From: Laspinema palackyanum D2c
GTDB taxonomy: Bacteria > Cyanobacteriota > Cyanobacteriia > Cyanobacteriales > Laspinemataceae
Length of the DNA stretch: 64,000 bases
Assembly: GCF_025370875.1 (NCBI RefSeq)
Contig: NZ_JAMXFD010000006.1
Span: 214,460 to 278,459 of the forward strand
Direction: 5' to 3'
Under the pieces are notes generated by a model. It saw nothing but the letters and a program-made list of their open reading frames with translations. It searched no databases and was not told where the DNA came from. The position numbers and the translations under genes were made by a program. Positions 45,021 through 54,605 of this stretch are shown here, piece by piece. Position 1 is the first letter of the stretch; every line of letters begins with the position of its first letter.

Positions 45021-45026
45021 ATGTCA

Positions 45027-47423
45027 GTGAGTGATCTGGAAAAATCGGGGGTTTGGATCCAGCGGGGCCATCAGTTGAGAGCAAAGGGGCAGTGGTCCGA
45101 AGCGATCGCCCTTTATCAAGAAGCCCTAAACTTTAACCCGGATGCGGTGGAGGCTTATTGTCAACTGGGAGACATCTATTGGCGGCAGGGCCAACTAACT
45201 GAGGCGATCGCCCACTGTCAAGGGGCGCTCAAACTGGCCCCTCAATCCGCCGAGGCTTACAAGACCCTGGGTAATATCCTCCAATCCCAACAAAAATGGG
45301 CAGCGGCGGAACGCGCTTATCAACAGGCGGTGCTGATTCTGCCCGAGTTTGTTGCAGCTCATGCTAATCTGGGCAGCCTCTACTATCACCGGGGGGAGTC
45401 GGAACGAGCGATCGCCTGCTATCAAAAAGCCCTCTCCCTGGAACCCTCCCAAGCGGGTATTCACTGGAACCTGGGGAGGCTCTATCAGGATCTAGGCCGG
45501 TTCGGGGAGGCCCTAGAGTCCTGGCAAGATGCCTTACGCCTGGAACCGTCTATGGGAACCGCAGAACGGCATTTAACCATCGGAAATACTCTCTTAACCC
45601 AGGCCCGAGTTGAGGAGGCGATTCACCACTACCAACAGGCGATCGCCCTCGAACCCAATTTCTCCCAAGCGCATTCTAATCTCGGCAACGCCCTAATCCA
45701 ACAGGGAGCCTTAGAGGGTGGGATTGCGGCCCTGAAAACTGCCCAATCCCTCAGCCCCCAGTTAGCAGGGATTCATTACAATTTAGGTCAAGCCCTTCTA
45801 CAACAAGGGCATCAGCATAAAAATCTCAGTGGATCAGCATGGCAAGAGGTCGTGGACTGCTTTCTTCAGGCGATCGGCCTCGATGCCAACTTAATCTCAG
45901 CACACCATGCCTTGTTCTATCTGATTCGCTCCCGAGACCCCTTCGGCATCGATTTTGACTCCCTGCGACAAGCGGCTGAAGACTATTTAAGCCGGGCCCA
46001 AGGCCCCACCAGACTGTTAGCGGCCCTCCCCTATCTCTCCTTATGTTTACATGGGGGATACAGCAATTTAGCCCTGGAAACCTTTCTTACCCTAGAAACA
46101 CAGATTCAGTCTGACCTGGATCGCCTAGACCTCGACTCGATCGCCTTGCTTTATTCTCGCCTGATGTTTTCTCAACCCCATCTACGCGATGATGCTAGGG
46201 CTAATCTAACCTTGGCGAAACGCCTCGCATCTAAAAATCAAGCCCGCCTCAACCAACAACCAATCTCCTCCCCGCATCCCCCCCATCCCCCCACTCTCCC
46301 CCATCTAAAAATCGGCTTCCTCTCTCCTCATTTCCGCCGCCATTCTATCGGATGGTGTAGTGCAGATATTCTGCGCGAGTTAGCGGCCCTATCGGCTGAA
46401 CTCTATCTGTATGTGACTCAATATCAAGGGACGGATGATAAAACTCAAGAGTTTAAAAACCTAGCCACCCAATTTTATCAACCGCAAAGTGCTAATTTTG
46501 AATCTGCCAAATTAGAGATTTTTGAGCAAATTCGCCAGGACAAAATTGATATTTTAATAGACTTAGATTCAGTCACCTGTTATGAGCAGTTAGAAATTTT
46601 GTACCGTCAACCTGCCCCGATTTGCCTCTCTTGGCTGGGATTTGACGCGCCTTTTTTATCTTCAGCCCATTACTTTTTAGGCGATCGGCACACCCATCCC
46701 CCAGGCATTGAAGCCGAGTACATCGAGCAGTTACTCCGAATGCCCGATTCCTTTGTGGCGGTTTCTGGATTTAAGCGTCAATCCGTCGAGCGAGAAGTGG
46801 TGCGCTTGAGCCTAGGAATCAGTTGGAAACAGATTGCTTACCTCTGTGTCGCCCCGGGTAAAAAACTGAATTGGGAGTTGGTTTTAGCCCAAATTACAAT
46901 CCTTAAACAGGTCCCCAATAGTGTGTTAATCCATAAAGGCGAAGGAGAGCGATCGGCGATTTTGGAGCTCTATCAACAAGCCTGTACTCAGTTGGGAGTA
47001 CCCAGCAGTCGGGTTATCCTAATATCCCGAAGTAAAACCGAGGAACAGCACCGGACTATCTACGAATGTGCGGATATTTTATTAGATTCCTATCCTTACA
47101 ATGGCGGCACCCATACCCTAGAAGCCTTGTGGTTTAACCTGCCCCTTGTCACCCGAGTGGGAGAACTCTGTTTGGCTCGGATGGGATATTCTTTTCTTAA
47201 CACCCTAGGCATTGAGAGTGGAATTGCCTGGAGTTGGGACGAGTATATCCAGTGGGGAGTTCGCTTGGGTCAGGAGTTGAAAGTTCGCCAAGACATTCGC
47301 CATCAATTAATCCGGTCTAAGCAACCCAAACACCTATCTCCCTTGTGGAATCCCGCTAAATTTGCTCAAGATATGTATGAAATTTTTGAAGCCCTAAAAA
47401 AACAGCAAGTTCGTATCCATTAA
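45027..47423 (+). CDS. TPR-GT41 O-linked GlcNAc transferase-type glycosyltransferase
   Basis: A 798-residue cytoplasmic protein. About seven TPRs fill residues ~10-275 (for example AIACYQKALSLEPSQAGIHW). The C-terminal GT41 catalytic region begins KIGFLSPHFRRHSIGW, with the His that OGT uses, then ICLSWLGFDAPFLSSAHYFLG and LLDSYPYNGGTHTLEALWFNLPLVTRVG, matching the UDP-sugar site of OGT/SPINDLY. It should transfer a sugar to Ser/Thr of partner proteins bound by the TPRs. The linker SPHPPHPPTLPH is encoded by the C-tract repeat found elsewhere. It precedes a DUF3288 gene by 27 bases. Confidence 0.85.
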   Translation: MSDLEKSGVWIQRGHQLRAKGQWSEAIALYQEALNFNPDAVEAYCQLGDIYWRQGQLTEAIAHCQGALKLAPQSAEAYKTLGNILQSQQKWAAAERAYQQAVLILPEFVAAHANLGSLYYHRGESERAIACYQKALSLEPSQAGIHWNLGRLYQDLGRFGEALESWQDALRLEPSMGTAERHLTIGNTLLTQARVEEAIHHYQQAIALEPNFSQAHSNLGNALIQQGALEGGIAALKTAQSLSPQLAGIHYNLGQALLQQGHQHKNLSGSAWQEVVDCFLQAIGLDANLISAHHALFYLIRSRDPFGIDFDSLRQAAEDYLSRAQGPTRLLAALPYLSLCLHGGYSNLALETFLTLETQIQSDLDRLDLDSIALLYSRLMFSQPHLRDDARANLTLAKRLASKNQARLNQQPISSPHPPHPPTLPHLKIGFLSPHFRRHSIGWCSADILRELAALSAELYLYVTQYQGTDDKTQEFKNLATQFYQPQSANFESAKLEIFEQIRQDKIDILIDLDSVTCYEQLEILYRQPAPICLSWLGFDAPFLSSAHYFLGDRHTHPPGIEAEYIEQLLRMPDSFVAVSGFKRQSVEREVVRLSLGISWKQIAYLCVAPGKKLNWELVLAQITILKQVPNSVLIHKGEGERSAILELYQQACTQLGVPSSRVILISRSKTEEQHRTIYECADILLDSYPYNGGTHTLEALWFNLPLVTRVGELCLARMGYSFLNTLGIESGIAWSWDEYIQWGVRLGQELKVRQDIRHQLIRSKQPKHLSPLWNPAKFAQDMYEIFEALKKQQVRIH

Positions 47424-47449
47424 ATTAATAAAGGAGGATCTCCAGAATT

Positions 47450-47737
47450 ATGTCTGAAATCAAACAGGAACAACAACATCCTCAAGCTCGTAAGGATCGC
47501 GAGACTCTGGACAAAATTTTAGCCGGAGATATGACGGAATATAATCTGGCAGAATTAGCTCGATTGCGAATTCGCTATCGAGGATTTCCAGGGTCGCGGG
47601 ATGTCTGGAGTGACATTGACAAAGTGTTATTCCGTTGGAATATGACTGAAGAGGATTTGTTTGAAAAAACCCGCGAGATTCACCGGAAAGGGCGAGTCTA
47701 TCGAGCGCAAGATAGTGATAGCGAAGATTGGATGTAA
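47450..47737 (+). CDS. DUF3288-family small cyanobacterial protein
   Basis: A 95-residue cytoplasmic protein rich in charged residues. The segment YNLAELARLRIRYRGFPGSRDVWSDIDKVL and the tail GRVYRAQDSDSEDW match the DUF3288 family as I recall it; it is found mainly in cyanobacteria and has no known function. A strong ribosome-binding site (GGAGG, 12 bases before ATG) precedes it. It follows the TPR-GT41 gene closely and may be co-transcribed, but a shared role is not shown. Confidence 0.75.
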   Translation: MSEIKQEQQHPQARKDRETLDKILAGDMTEYNLAELARLRIRYRGFPGSRDVWSDIDKVLFRWNMTEEDLFEKTREIHRKGRVYRAQDSDSEDWM

Positions 47738-47784
47738 TCTGAGGACATCGGTAGAGTATTCAATGAGGTCAATCATCGGGGACA

Positions 47785-47850
47785 AGAACCCGAGTTTCTA
47801 GCGGAATTTGTTGCTAATGAGCAGAGTTTTTGTCAAGAAACCCGGGTTCT
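47785..47850. repeat. Palindromic 66-bp element, copy C
   Basis: Ends AGAACCCGAGTTTCT and AGAAACCCGGGTTCT are inverted repeats of the family at 10377-10525. It fills the gap between the DUF3288 stop and the stop of the convergent gene, 24 bases from the latter. Confidence 0.7.
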
Positions 47851-47874
47851 ATAGTGGGGGACGATTAATTCCGA

Positions 47875-50800
47875 TTAACCATTCACCCAATCCGGTAAAG
47901 GTTGGTTGGAGAGAGGGAGGCGATCGCGATGTTGATATAACAGAACCGCGAGGAGTGCATTCATTCCTAATGGCGCATCTAGTCCCCGGGTCAATTTAGC
48001 CATTAACTCTTGCACAAAGGGCTGTTCTGTCTCTAGTAAGGGATGATTTTGAATGCCACTGTTGAGGACACTTTGATGAGCTTTACCCAAGTCACTGCTA
48101 TAGCATTCGCGCAGGCGATCGCTAGGTATCTGCAACCACAACTCAGCAAATTCTCGCCGCAGTTGGAGCAATTCACGTTGAATGGATTCATCAGACGGAT
48201 CAATATAATACAGATTGGCACAACCAACCAGGCGATTGAGAAATTCCTGAGAAACAGAGACCCGTGTAGCGGGAGTGGGAGTGGAGGTAGCACTCGCCAT
48301 TGTCCCCGAATTCTCTCTCCCTTGAAACAATTGCTCAAACAAATTCGCCATTTTTTGGCCGTAAGCAGCACTATCTAAAAAGGGAGGATTCTGCTGCATT
48401 TGTCCCTGGATTTGCTGGCAATAATATTGGCGCAGTTGAGGATTGGTTGCCAGATTAATCGCTAATTGGATATAACCCCGTTCGTCCTGGGCAATTAAAT
48501 CACCCAGGGAGATTTCCCGCAGGAGTGCAGAAGCTTGGCGGGACCTTAAGGTACTGTCTTCCCAGGCGATCGCCGGAATTCCCAGTTGTAACGGATCCAG
48601 CAAAGAAGTTGCCCCACTATAGGGATAGGAGTCTAAATAAACATCGGCGAGTTTGACGCATTCTTTAATATCCGCTGGACTCGGTAAAGTATTAATCAGA
48701 ACTAACCGCCGTTTATCAATGCCATGTTGGGCAAAAATTCGGTGGAGTCGTTCCAAAAACGGCATCGCCGGATAAGCGGAATTCCAGGCCGGACCAAAGG
48801 GATATAACACCAAAATAGAATGGGGAACGGCGGCGAGAATTTTGGCCCAAGTTTCGGTGAGTTCGGGAATAATTTTGTAGAAGTTGGCACCGGACATAAA
48901 CACCACGGTTTGCTCCGTTGCACCCCAGCTTGCCCGAGTCGGATTGACGGTGGAGGCGGGTTCAGGTAAAGGGAACCGGAAACATAATCCAGACCCTTCT
49001 ATATTGACCAGTTTCTCGCGGTACTGTTCACTGCTGGTGTTAGTAGGTGCGGTTAAATTCCCGGCAATATAGTAGTCGATATTGCGGATGCCCGTGGTAA
49101 CCGGAGAGGCAATGGAGGTGACTTGGACTCGGGCGAGTCGGTGTTGGGCGAGGGCGGTTAAGGGTTTATTGAGTTCGGTAATATTGGTGCCGATGAATAG
49201 GATATCTAGGTCATCGTTGCGGAGGGCTTGGACTTGTTCTAAGAGGGGTTCTGGTAGTTTCACGAGGCGATCGGCCCGACTTTGACAATACGATTCTAGT
49301 TGGCTGCCATTGACCCAAGCCGCATAGAGAACAATCTCAAACCGATCGCGAGCCAAATGTTCAAAAACTGGCAAGGTTGCCAAAGTTTCCGTTGCTGGAT
49401 TGAAATGGTCTCTCAAAATTCCCAGCCGAATTTTGGGGCGATTTTCCGAACGGGGGGGAAAGACGTAATCCACTTGAAATCCCCGATTCTTGAGGGCAAA
49501 TTTAATAATCTCTGCTCTGTGAATATACAGAGATTTCAGGTTAGCATGGCTAAAGTAAAGCGGCGCAAAGTTGGCATTTTCCTGGGTGAAAAACTCCGCG
49601 ACGCTTTGCCAGAGAGGTGAGTCGGGATTGGTGAATATTTTCTCATGGACATATTCTATCCAACCTTGGAAATAGCGATAGTATTGTTCGACTTCTCCAG
49701 GTTCATGGAACAGGGTAGGACTGGCAAACATAAATTTGAGATAGTCCTGGGCGAACCATTTGGGAATCGGTGCATTGGTGTAGGGAATCTGGAGTTGATG
49801 GGGATAGCAATAGAGGGTAGCGGTAATGAAGGATTGCAAAGCCTTGGGGGCATCAAATCCCTGGGCAATTTGGGTGGAAAGTTGACGGATGAATGCTTGT
49901 TCAGTGGGAGTGAGCGGGTGATGTTTGATGTCAGTCTCTAGGAGGGCTTTATGGGCGGTTCCCAGTTCCCCTAAATAGGCGGATTGTAATTCTTCTTCGG
50001 GGGTATTTAACCATTGCTGGGCCAGTTGCTGGCGGGTTTGCTGGAGGGTATCGCGCGGGTGGGAACTGGCTGGAATCGCAGGTTTTTGGGAGGGGGTAGA
50101 TCTGAGGCGATCGCACAGTTGTTGGGCTTCAGAAAAATCGGGCGCGTTCTGCAAAACTGTGGTTAAGGCTTGTTCCGTTAAAGGAATATTATTGACTTGA
50201 GCAGCCGATTGTGCAATGTACCAAAAAATCCGCCAATGGTTGCATCCGAGGGCTGTCGCCTTTTGAAATTCGGCGATTGCTTCAGCGTGTTGTTGCTGTT
50301 GTTGCAGAATCAATCCGGACCAAAATCTCAAATAGCCATCATCGGGGTAGGCATTTTTATAATGTAAAATCCCTCCGGAACCATAACTATAGAGTAAGAT
50401 AGATGAGTCAGCAATTTTGCGATCGCTTTCCCATAATTCCTCTAATTCTTGTCCCATCATGCTTTGGGCAAATTGTGGAGCGGTATCCCCCAAGGATTCA
50501 ATAAATAAATCCGCGCCGGAAAGGCGTTGACTGGCTCCGATGATATCTCGGAGAGAAACGGTTTGTTGCAGCAGATTAGAAGTTCTATCAACGCCCCATT
50601 GTCGGTCTTGTTTCGGACCTTGCATCAGAGTGTCATAAATCTGATTAAGCTGTTTTGCCGCAATTTCTACATCAAAAATTTGGGAGGCATATTCTTTAGC
50701 ATTTCGCCCTAATCGGTACCGTTCTTCGGGATGGTGATAGAGATATTCGATCGCCTGTTTGTACTCTAATTCACTGCGAACGATTAATCCCGTATAGTTA

Positions 50801-51663
50801 TCCACCACAAGCTGTTTAACTCCTCCATAAGGGAAAACCACCGGCGGCACCCCGGCATACATTACTTCTTGTAAGTTTAATTCGGCAGCAGCATAAGTAT
50901 CTTCGCAAAGGGGATATCCATAAACGTCTAGGGTTTCAATGACGGATTTTATATCTTCCACATAATCGCGAATTTCAAAGCGATCGCCTACACCGAGTTG
51001 TTGGGCTTGCTGTTGTAAGTATTGTCCCATCCCCGGACCACAAATAATAAACCGGATATTGGGAATGGCGATCGCCGCGCTCATGGGGACATAATTGCGA
51101 TGCATTTTACAAAAATGGACAGTCCCAATGTAACCAACATTAAACGTGCTATGGGGTTGCGGTTGCAAGTTTGACAAGCGAGCGAAATCCGCTGTGTCAT
51201 AAACCATGCGGGTTTTTTTCAACTTCACTTCAGGAGCCAAACTCTGAAAGACTGAATTTTCGTAAGTGTACGGACTACAAGCGATTGCAAAATCTGCATA
51301 ATCAATTAAGGGTTTCGTCACCACTTGCGGAGGTTTATCCCCAGCAATATGAAACCAGATTACCAATCGCATCGGCGGTAGTTTCGACTGCAAAAACTCA
51401 TACAGTTCGGGAACATTCCAAAAATGCACCTGCACAATATCAGCCCTTTGCAGTTCCGCTGTTAATCGGGCGCGATCGGGCGCATTAATCACAGAAATTC
51501 CAGCCGCTTGAGCGATTTCTAATGCCCGAGTATCCAGAGGCAGCAGCGAAATGACCTGATGCTGAACCTGACTCTGTTGTGAAGAGTATTTTGCCGTCGC
51601 AATCAGAGCACGCGCCGCGCCGCCTAAAGACAGTTGTTGAATAATATGAATAATTTTAGTCAT
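47875..51663 (-). CDS. GT4-TPR-GT41-like megaprotein with a truncated C-terminal duplication
   Basis: A 1262-residue cytoplasmic protein. Residues 1-345 are a GT4-like glycosyltransferase (IIQQLSLGGAARALIATA, NVGYIGTVHF, LNLQEVMYAGVPPVVFPYGG). Residues ~425-515 are TPR-like. A helical module (~540-700, APIPKWFAQDYLKFMFASP) precedes the GT41-like region ~744-1115 (KIRLGILRDHF, HRLARVQVTSIASP, VYLDSYPYSGATSLLDPLQLG). Residues ~1155-1262 repeat the first 100 residues of the helical module, then stop at LPDWVNG where the first copy goes on. It lies eight bases after the 977-residue gene, so both are one operon. The GT41 part resembles that of the 1578-residue protein. Confidence 0.75.
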   Translation of the reverse strand: MTKIIHIIQQLSLGGAARALIATAKYSSQQSQVQHQVISLLPLDTRALEIAQAAGISVINAPDRARLTAELQRADIVQVHFWNVPELYEFLQSKLPPMRLVIWFHIAGDKPPQVVTKPLIDYADFAIACSPYTYENSVFQSLAPEVKLKKTRMVYDTADFARLSNLQPQPHSTFNVGYIGTVHFCKMHRNYVPMSAAIAIPNIRFIICGPGMGQYLQQQAQQLGVGDRFEIRDYVEDIKSVIETLDVYGYPLCEDTYAAAELNLQEVMYAGVPPVVFPYGGVKQLVVDNYTGLIVRSELEYKQAIEYLYHHPEERYRLGRNAKEYASQIFDVEIAAKQLNQIYDTLMQGPKQDRQWGVDRTSNLLQQTVSLRDIIGASQRLSGADLFIESLGDTAPQFAQSMMGQELEELWESDRKIADSSILLYSYGSGGILHYKNAYPDDGYLRFWSGLILQQQQQHAEAIAEFQKATALGCNHWRIFWYIAQSAAQVNNIPLTEQALTTVLQNAPDFSEAQQLCDRLRSTPSQKPAIPASSHPRDTLQQTRQQLAQQWLNTPEEELQSAYLGELGTAHKALLETDIKHHPLTPTEQAFIRQLSTQIAQGFDAPKALQSFITATLYCYPHQLQIPYTNAPIPKWFAQDYLKFMFASPTLFHEPGEVEQYYRYFQGWIEYVHEKIFTNPDSPLWQSVAEFFTQENANFAPLYFSHANLKSLYIHRAEIIKFALKNRGFQVDYVFPPRSENRPKIRLGILRDHFNPATETLATLPVFEHLARDRFEIVLYAAWVNGSQLESYCQSRADRLVKLPEPLLEQVQALRNDDLDILFIGTNITELNKPLTALAQHRLARVQVTSIASPVTTGIRNIDYYIAGNLTAPTNTSSEQYREKLVNIEGSGLCFRFPLPEPASTVNPTRASWGATEQTVVFMSGANFYKIIPELTETWAKILAAVPHSILVLYPFGPAWNSAYPAMPFLERLHRIFAQHGIDKRRLVLINTLPSPADIKECVKLADVYLDSYPYSGATSLLDPLQLGIPAIAWEDSTLRSRQASALLREISLGDLIAQDERGYIQLAINLATNPQLRQYYCQQIQGQMQQNPPFLDSAAYGQKMANLFEQLFQGRENSGTMASATSTPTPATRVSVSQEFLNRLVGCANLYYIDPSDESIQRELLQLRREFAELWLQIPSDRLRECYSSDLGKAHQSVLNSGIQNHPLLETEQPFVQELMAKLTRGLDAPLGMNALLAVLLYQHRDRLPLSNQPLPDWVNG

Positions 51664-51671
51664 GATTTTTT

Positions 51672-54605
51672 TTACTGGGCAGGTTTGCGATAGGCTCGAA
51701 TCGTTGAATAGACCCCGGGAATAATCGGTAAATGGGCTTGAGTTTGCGTCGGATCTGTGGGATAGAGTAAGGGAATATCCAGAATTTCACAACCATAAGT
51801 ATTTTCCATCAACTCCTGACAGGCTTGGCGAATCCCCGGTTCCTGATTCCCATGATGGAAGAAAATCGCATCTCGATTCTGGTCGTTCAGGACGGGTAGA
51901 TAATCATGGAACATCATAATCCCCTCCGGTGCTAAGAGGGGAAAATAATTGAGAATATCCTGCTTTACTCCGGGATAAGTATGATCTCCATCTACAAAAA
52001 TAAACCCGGGTTGATTTCCATCCTTTTCCCAGATTTGGGGAAATTTTCCCGCAGCTTGATGGGAAAATAACCGCCAATGACTGACCTCCGGTTGCACCTG
52101 TTTTAACACTTCATAAAATTGCGGTTGTCCCCCGGGTTCTACGGCAAATCCAGCCATCGCCCGATCCATCCGTTTTAAGATTTTCCAGGTTAAAAATAAC
52201 GAGGCCCCAGCATAAGAGCCAATTTCTATAAATCGCAGGGGGTTGGATGTTTTAGAGACGAGGTGACGCAGGGTGTAGTAAAGTTGAAATCTTTCATTCG
52301 CTGACATTTGACTTTCAATCCCATAAGCGACCGGATCATCCTGGGCAAATTCAGCAATTATCTGCGCTTCTAATTCCGGATTAACTGGGAATTTATCAGG
52401 TTTTACAAACCAAACTCCGGTGTTGTCAATGGGTTTAATTTCCAATTTTATCTGACGCTGGGTTTCAAATTCATGAACCGCTTGGCGACATCCGTCCCAG
52501 TACCCATAGTCATCAACTTGAATCACCCCTTCATTGACTACTCGATCATATAAGTTCTGTAAAATCGTTTGGGTTGATTCGTACCAATCTCCATCAATAT
52601 GCAGCAATGCAATCATCCCCATCGGATTTTGCATTTTCGGTAAGGTGTCTTGGAAATAGCCTTTGATCAGTTTGACCCCGTTGATTACACCCAGTTGAGT
52701 ACAAATTTCTCGAACACTGGTTTCCGGCGCAGCACAGGTCCCTGTTCCCCACCCCGTTGCTTCTGCGGGGATGCCGTTATGTTTGTCCTCTGCTGTGGGG
52801 GTTGGCATTCCTTCAAACGAATCACAGGCATATAACCACCGGGGTTGTTTGCTGTAGCGTTTCATGACAGCAGCCATTAATGCCGTTGATCCGCCACCGG
52901 CGACGCCACATTCGACAATATTGCCGGGAATATTTTGTAAACAGAGGGTTTTGGTGAGGGAAAATAGGGAATAGAGGCGGAGTTCGCTTAACATGGTGTA
53001 AGGGCGAATGATCCGGAGCAGTTCCTGAAATTCCGGGTCATCAATTGGGGCGGAATTGTGAGAAGAAAGTTGCGACAAAATGCGATGGCGCAGGGTTCGG
53101 GCTTCAGTATTGTTGGGGAAATATCGCAATTCTTCGTTTAAGGCTTCTTTGGCTCCCTCAAGTTGATTCAGATTGATAAAGCAGATGGCTCGCAAATAAT
53201 CTAATCCCGGAGTCGGTTGCCGGAATGATTTGGCTTTTGCTAATTCATGAAAAGCGGCATGAATTTGGTTACTTTCTAAACTCATTTGGGCGGCTTTCAT
53301 TAAATCTAAAGCCGAATGAGGGGGCTGAAGTTCAGTCACTAATTGCCGCGCTTTGGGATGGGAAGGAAAGACAGATAACAAGTGATTGAGGCTGGCGATC
53401 GCGTCAGACTGCCGGTCCAGTCTAGCTAAAGCAACGGCTTTGCCATAATGTAACCCCGGGAGATCCGGTGAAGTGGTGATCGCCTGTTCCCATAGTTTTA
53501 ATGCCTCTTGATTGTTGTTAGCGTTGAGCTCTCGTAAGGCGTTCTGGATTAAAACATCTCGATTCAACATACCCTGAGCAGAAGGTTGAGGATGACTCGA
53601 TTCCTCAGTCCGTTCTAGTCGTTTCCTAGAGATAAATCCAGCTTTCCTGGAAGCGGGTTTTTCAAATTGCTGTTTCCAGTTTTTAAGCCCCTCCCAATCT
53701 AAGCGAATTTTTGTTGCCCAGCTTTGATGAATTAAGGCTTTTAAATGAGTTGGAAGAGTCGGGCGTTCTATAATCGGTAAATTAAAATTCCGGCCCATTT
53801 CCACTGCCCGGTTATCAATGCCGACAATAATTGATCGCCGCTGGTGTTGTAAGGAGCGAATCCCAGCAGAGAGACGATTTCCAACATAATCCAAGGCTTG
53901 GTTAGAGCTTAACAGTTCATCAAGAGCTTCTAACGAAGGTTCGATGAAAACCAGGCGACTGCCCCCAATTTTGTGGGCATACTCATAGTCTCCATACATT
54001 TGGGCCCAAAAATAAATCCTAGAATAGTTTTCAGATAAAATTTCAAATAAAATTCGGTCAAAATGAGGATTTTGGTTATATTCTGTAAAGGTTAAAAGTA
54101 CCTGATCTGCTTTTTGAGTGGGAATACCAGCGCAATGGTCTGGGGTTAACCACCAGAGGGTGGGACAGCCCGTATTGATGACATTAAATCCTAAAGAACT
54201 CAACTTTTGAGCGGTGTAATCATCCCGGACTGAATGAGCCGCTTGTTGATGCAGCACGGAATTTAACAGAGAACGGGTATAATCATTGATTTCCTGGCTT
54301 TGATATTGCCCCCAGCCCAGTCCCATTAAAATAACTTTATTTTGCCAAAATCTTTCTTGAGGTTTGATGCACCATTGACTGGTCGCTTCCATATTGGAAC
54401 TGAGGAGATTAGTGCCAGCCAAAAAAACATAATCTGCCTGATGAATTTTAGAACGTCCAGATTGAAGATATTCGAGGGCGGGAACTCGATAAAAAAAATC
54501 TTGAGGAAAAATTTCTTGGAGGCGCTGTTCGACTGCTTCTACAATAATTTTAGTACCTAAATTACTATTGTTAGTCCAAGTATCTAAAATGACAATTCGT
54601 TTCAT
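51672..54605 (-). CDS. Pyruvyl transferase-like, TPR and two methyltransferase domains in one protein
   Basis: A 977-residue cytoplasmic protein. Residues ~1-295 match the polysaccharide pyruvyl transferase family (VILMGLGWGQYQSQEINDYT, NVINTGCPTLWWLTP). Residues ~350-510 are TPR-like. Residues ~525-735 are a TylF/MycF-type O-methyltransferase (NIVECGVAGGGSTALMA, the metal site LLHIDGDWYEST with VDDYGYWDGCRQAV). Residues ~740-977 are a second SAM-dependent methyltransferase (FIEIGSYAGASLFLTW, FIFVDGDHTYPGVKQDIL, MMFHDYLPVL). It would ketalise and methylate a sugar chain. It lies directly upstream of the GT4-TPR-GT41 gene. Domain calls are firm except for the activity of the first. Confidence 0.75.
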   Translation of the reverse strand: MKRIVILDTWTNNSNLGTKIIVEAVEQRLQEIFPQDFFYRVPALEYLQSGRSKIHQADYVFLAGTNLLSSNMEATSQWCIKPQERFWQNKVILMGLGWGQYQSQEINDYTRSLLNSVLHQQAAHSVRDDYTAQKLSSLGFNVINTGCPTLWWLTPDHCAGIPTQKADQVLLTFTEYNQNPHFDRILFEILSENYSRIYFWAQMYGDYEYAHKIGGSRLVFIEPSLEALDELLSSNQALDYVGNRLSAGIRSLQHQRRSIIVGIDNRAVEMGRNFNLPIIERPTLPTHLKALIHQSWATKIRLDWEGLKNWKQQFEKPASRKAGFISRKRLERTEESSHPQPSAQGMLNRDVLIQNALRELNANNNQEALKLWEQAITTSPDLPGLHYGKAVALARLDRQSDAIASLNHLLSVFPSHPKARQLVTELQPPHSALDLMKAAQMSLESNQIHAAFHELAKAKSFRQPTPGLDYLRAICFINLNQLEGAKEALNEELRYFPNNTEARTLRHRILSQLSSHNSAPIDDPEFQELLRIIRPYTMLSELRLYSLFSLTKTLCLQNIPGNIVECGVAGGGSTALMAAVMKRYSKQPRWLYACDSFEGMPTPTAEDKHNGIPAEATGWGTGTCAAPETSVREICTQLGVINGVKLIKGYFQDTLPKMQNPMGMIALLHIDGDWYESTQTILQNLYDRVVNEGVIQVDDYGYWDGCRQAVHEFETQRQIKLEIKPIDNTGVWFVKPDKFPVNPELEAQIIAEFAQDDPVAYGIESQMSANERFQLYYTLRHLVSKTSNPLRFIEIGSYAGASLFLTWKILKRMDRAMAGFAVEPGGQPQFYEVLKQVQPEVSHWRLFSHQAAGKFPQIWEKDGNQPGFIFVDGDHTYPGVKQDILNYFPLLAPEGIMMFHDYLPVLNDQNRDAIFFHHGNQEPGIRQACQELMENTYGCEILDIPLLYPTDPTQTQAHLPIIPGVYSTIRAYRKPAQ

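Larger units (their letters stand above)
44088..45026. other. Long spacer upstream of the RTX and TPR-GT41 genes
   Basis: This divergent spacer must hold promoters for both genes. It contains a cobalamin-riboswitch-like stretch, a small hairpin, a 21-base palindrome and a second hairpin, listed separately. The short open frames in it have no recognisable protein. Confidence 0.5.
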
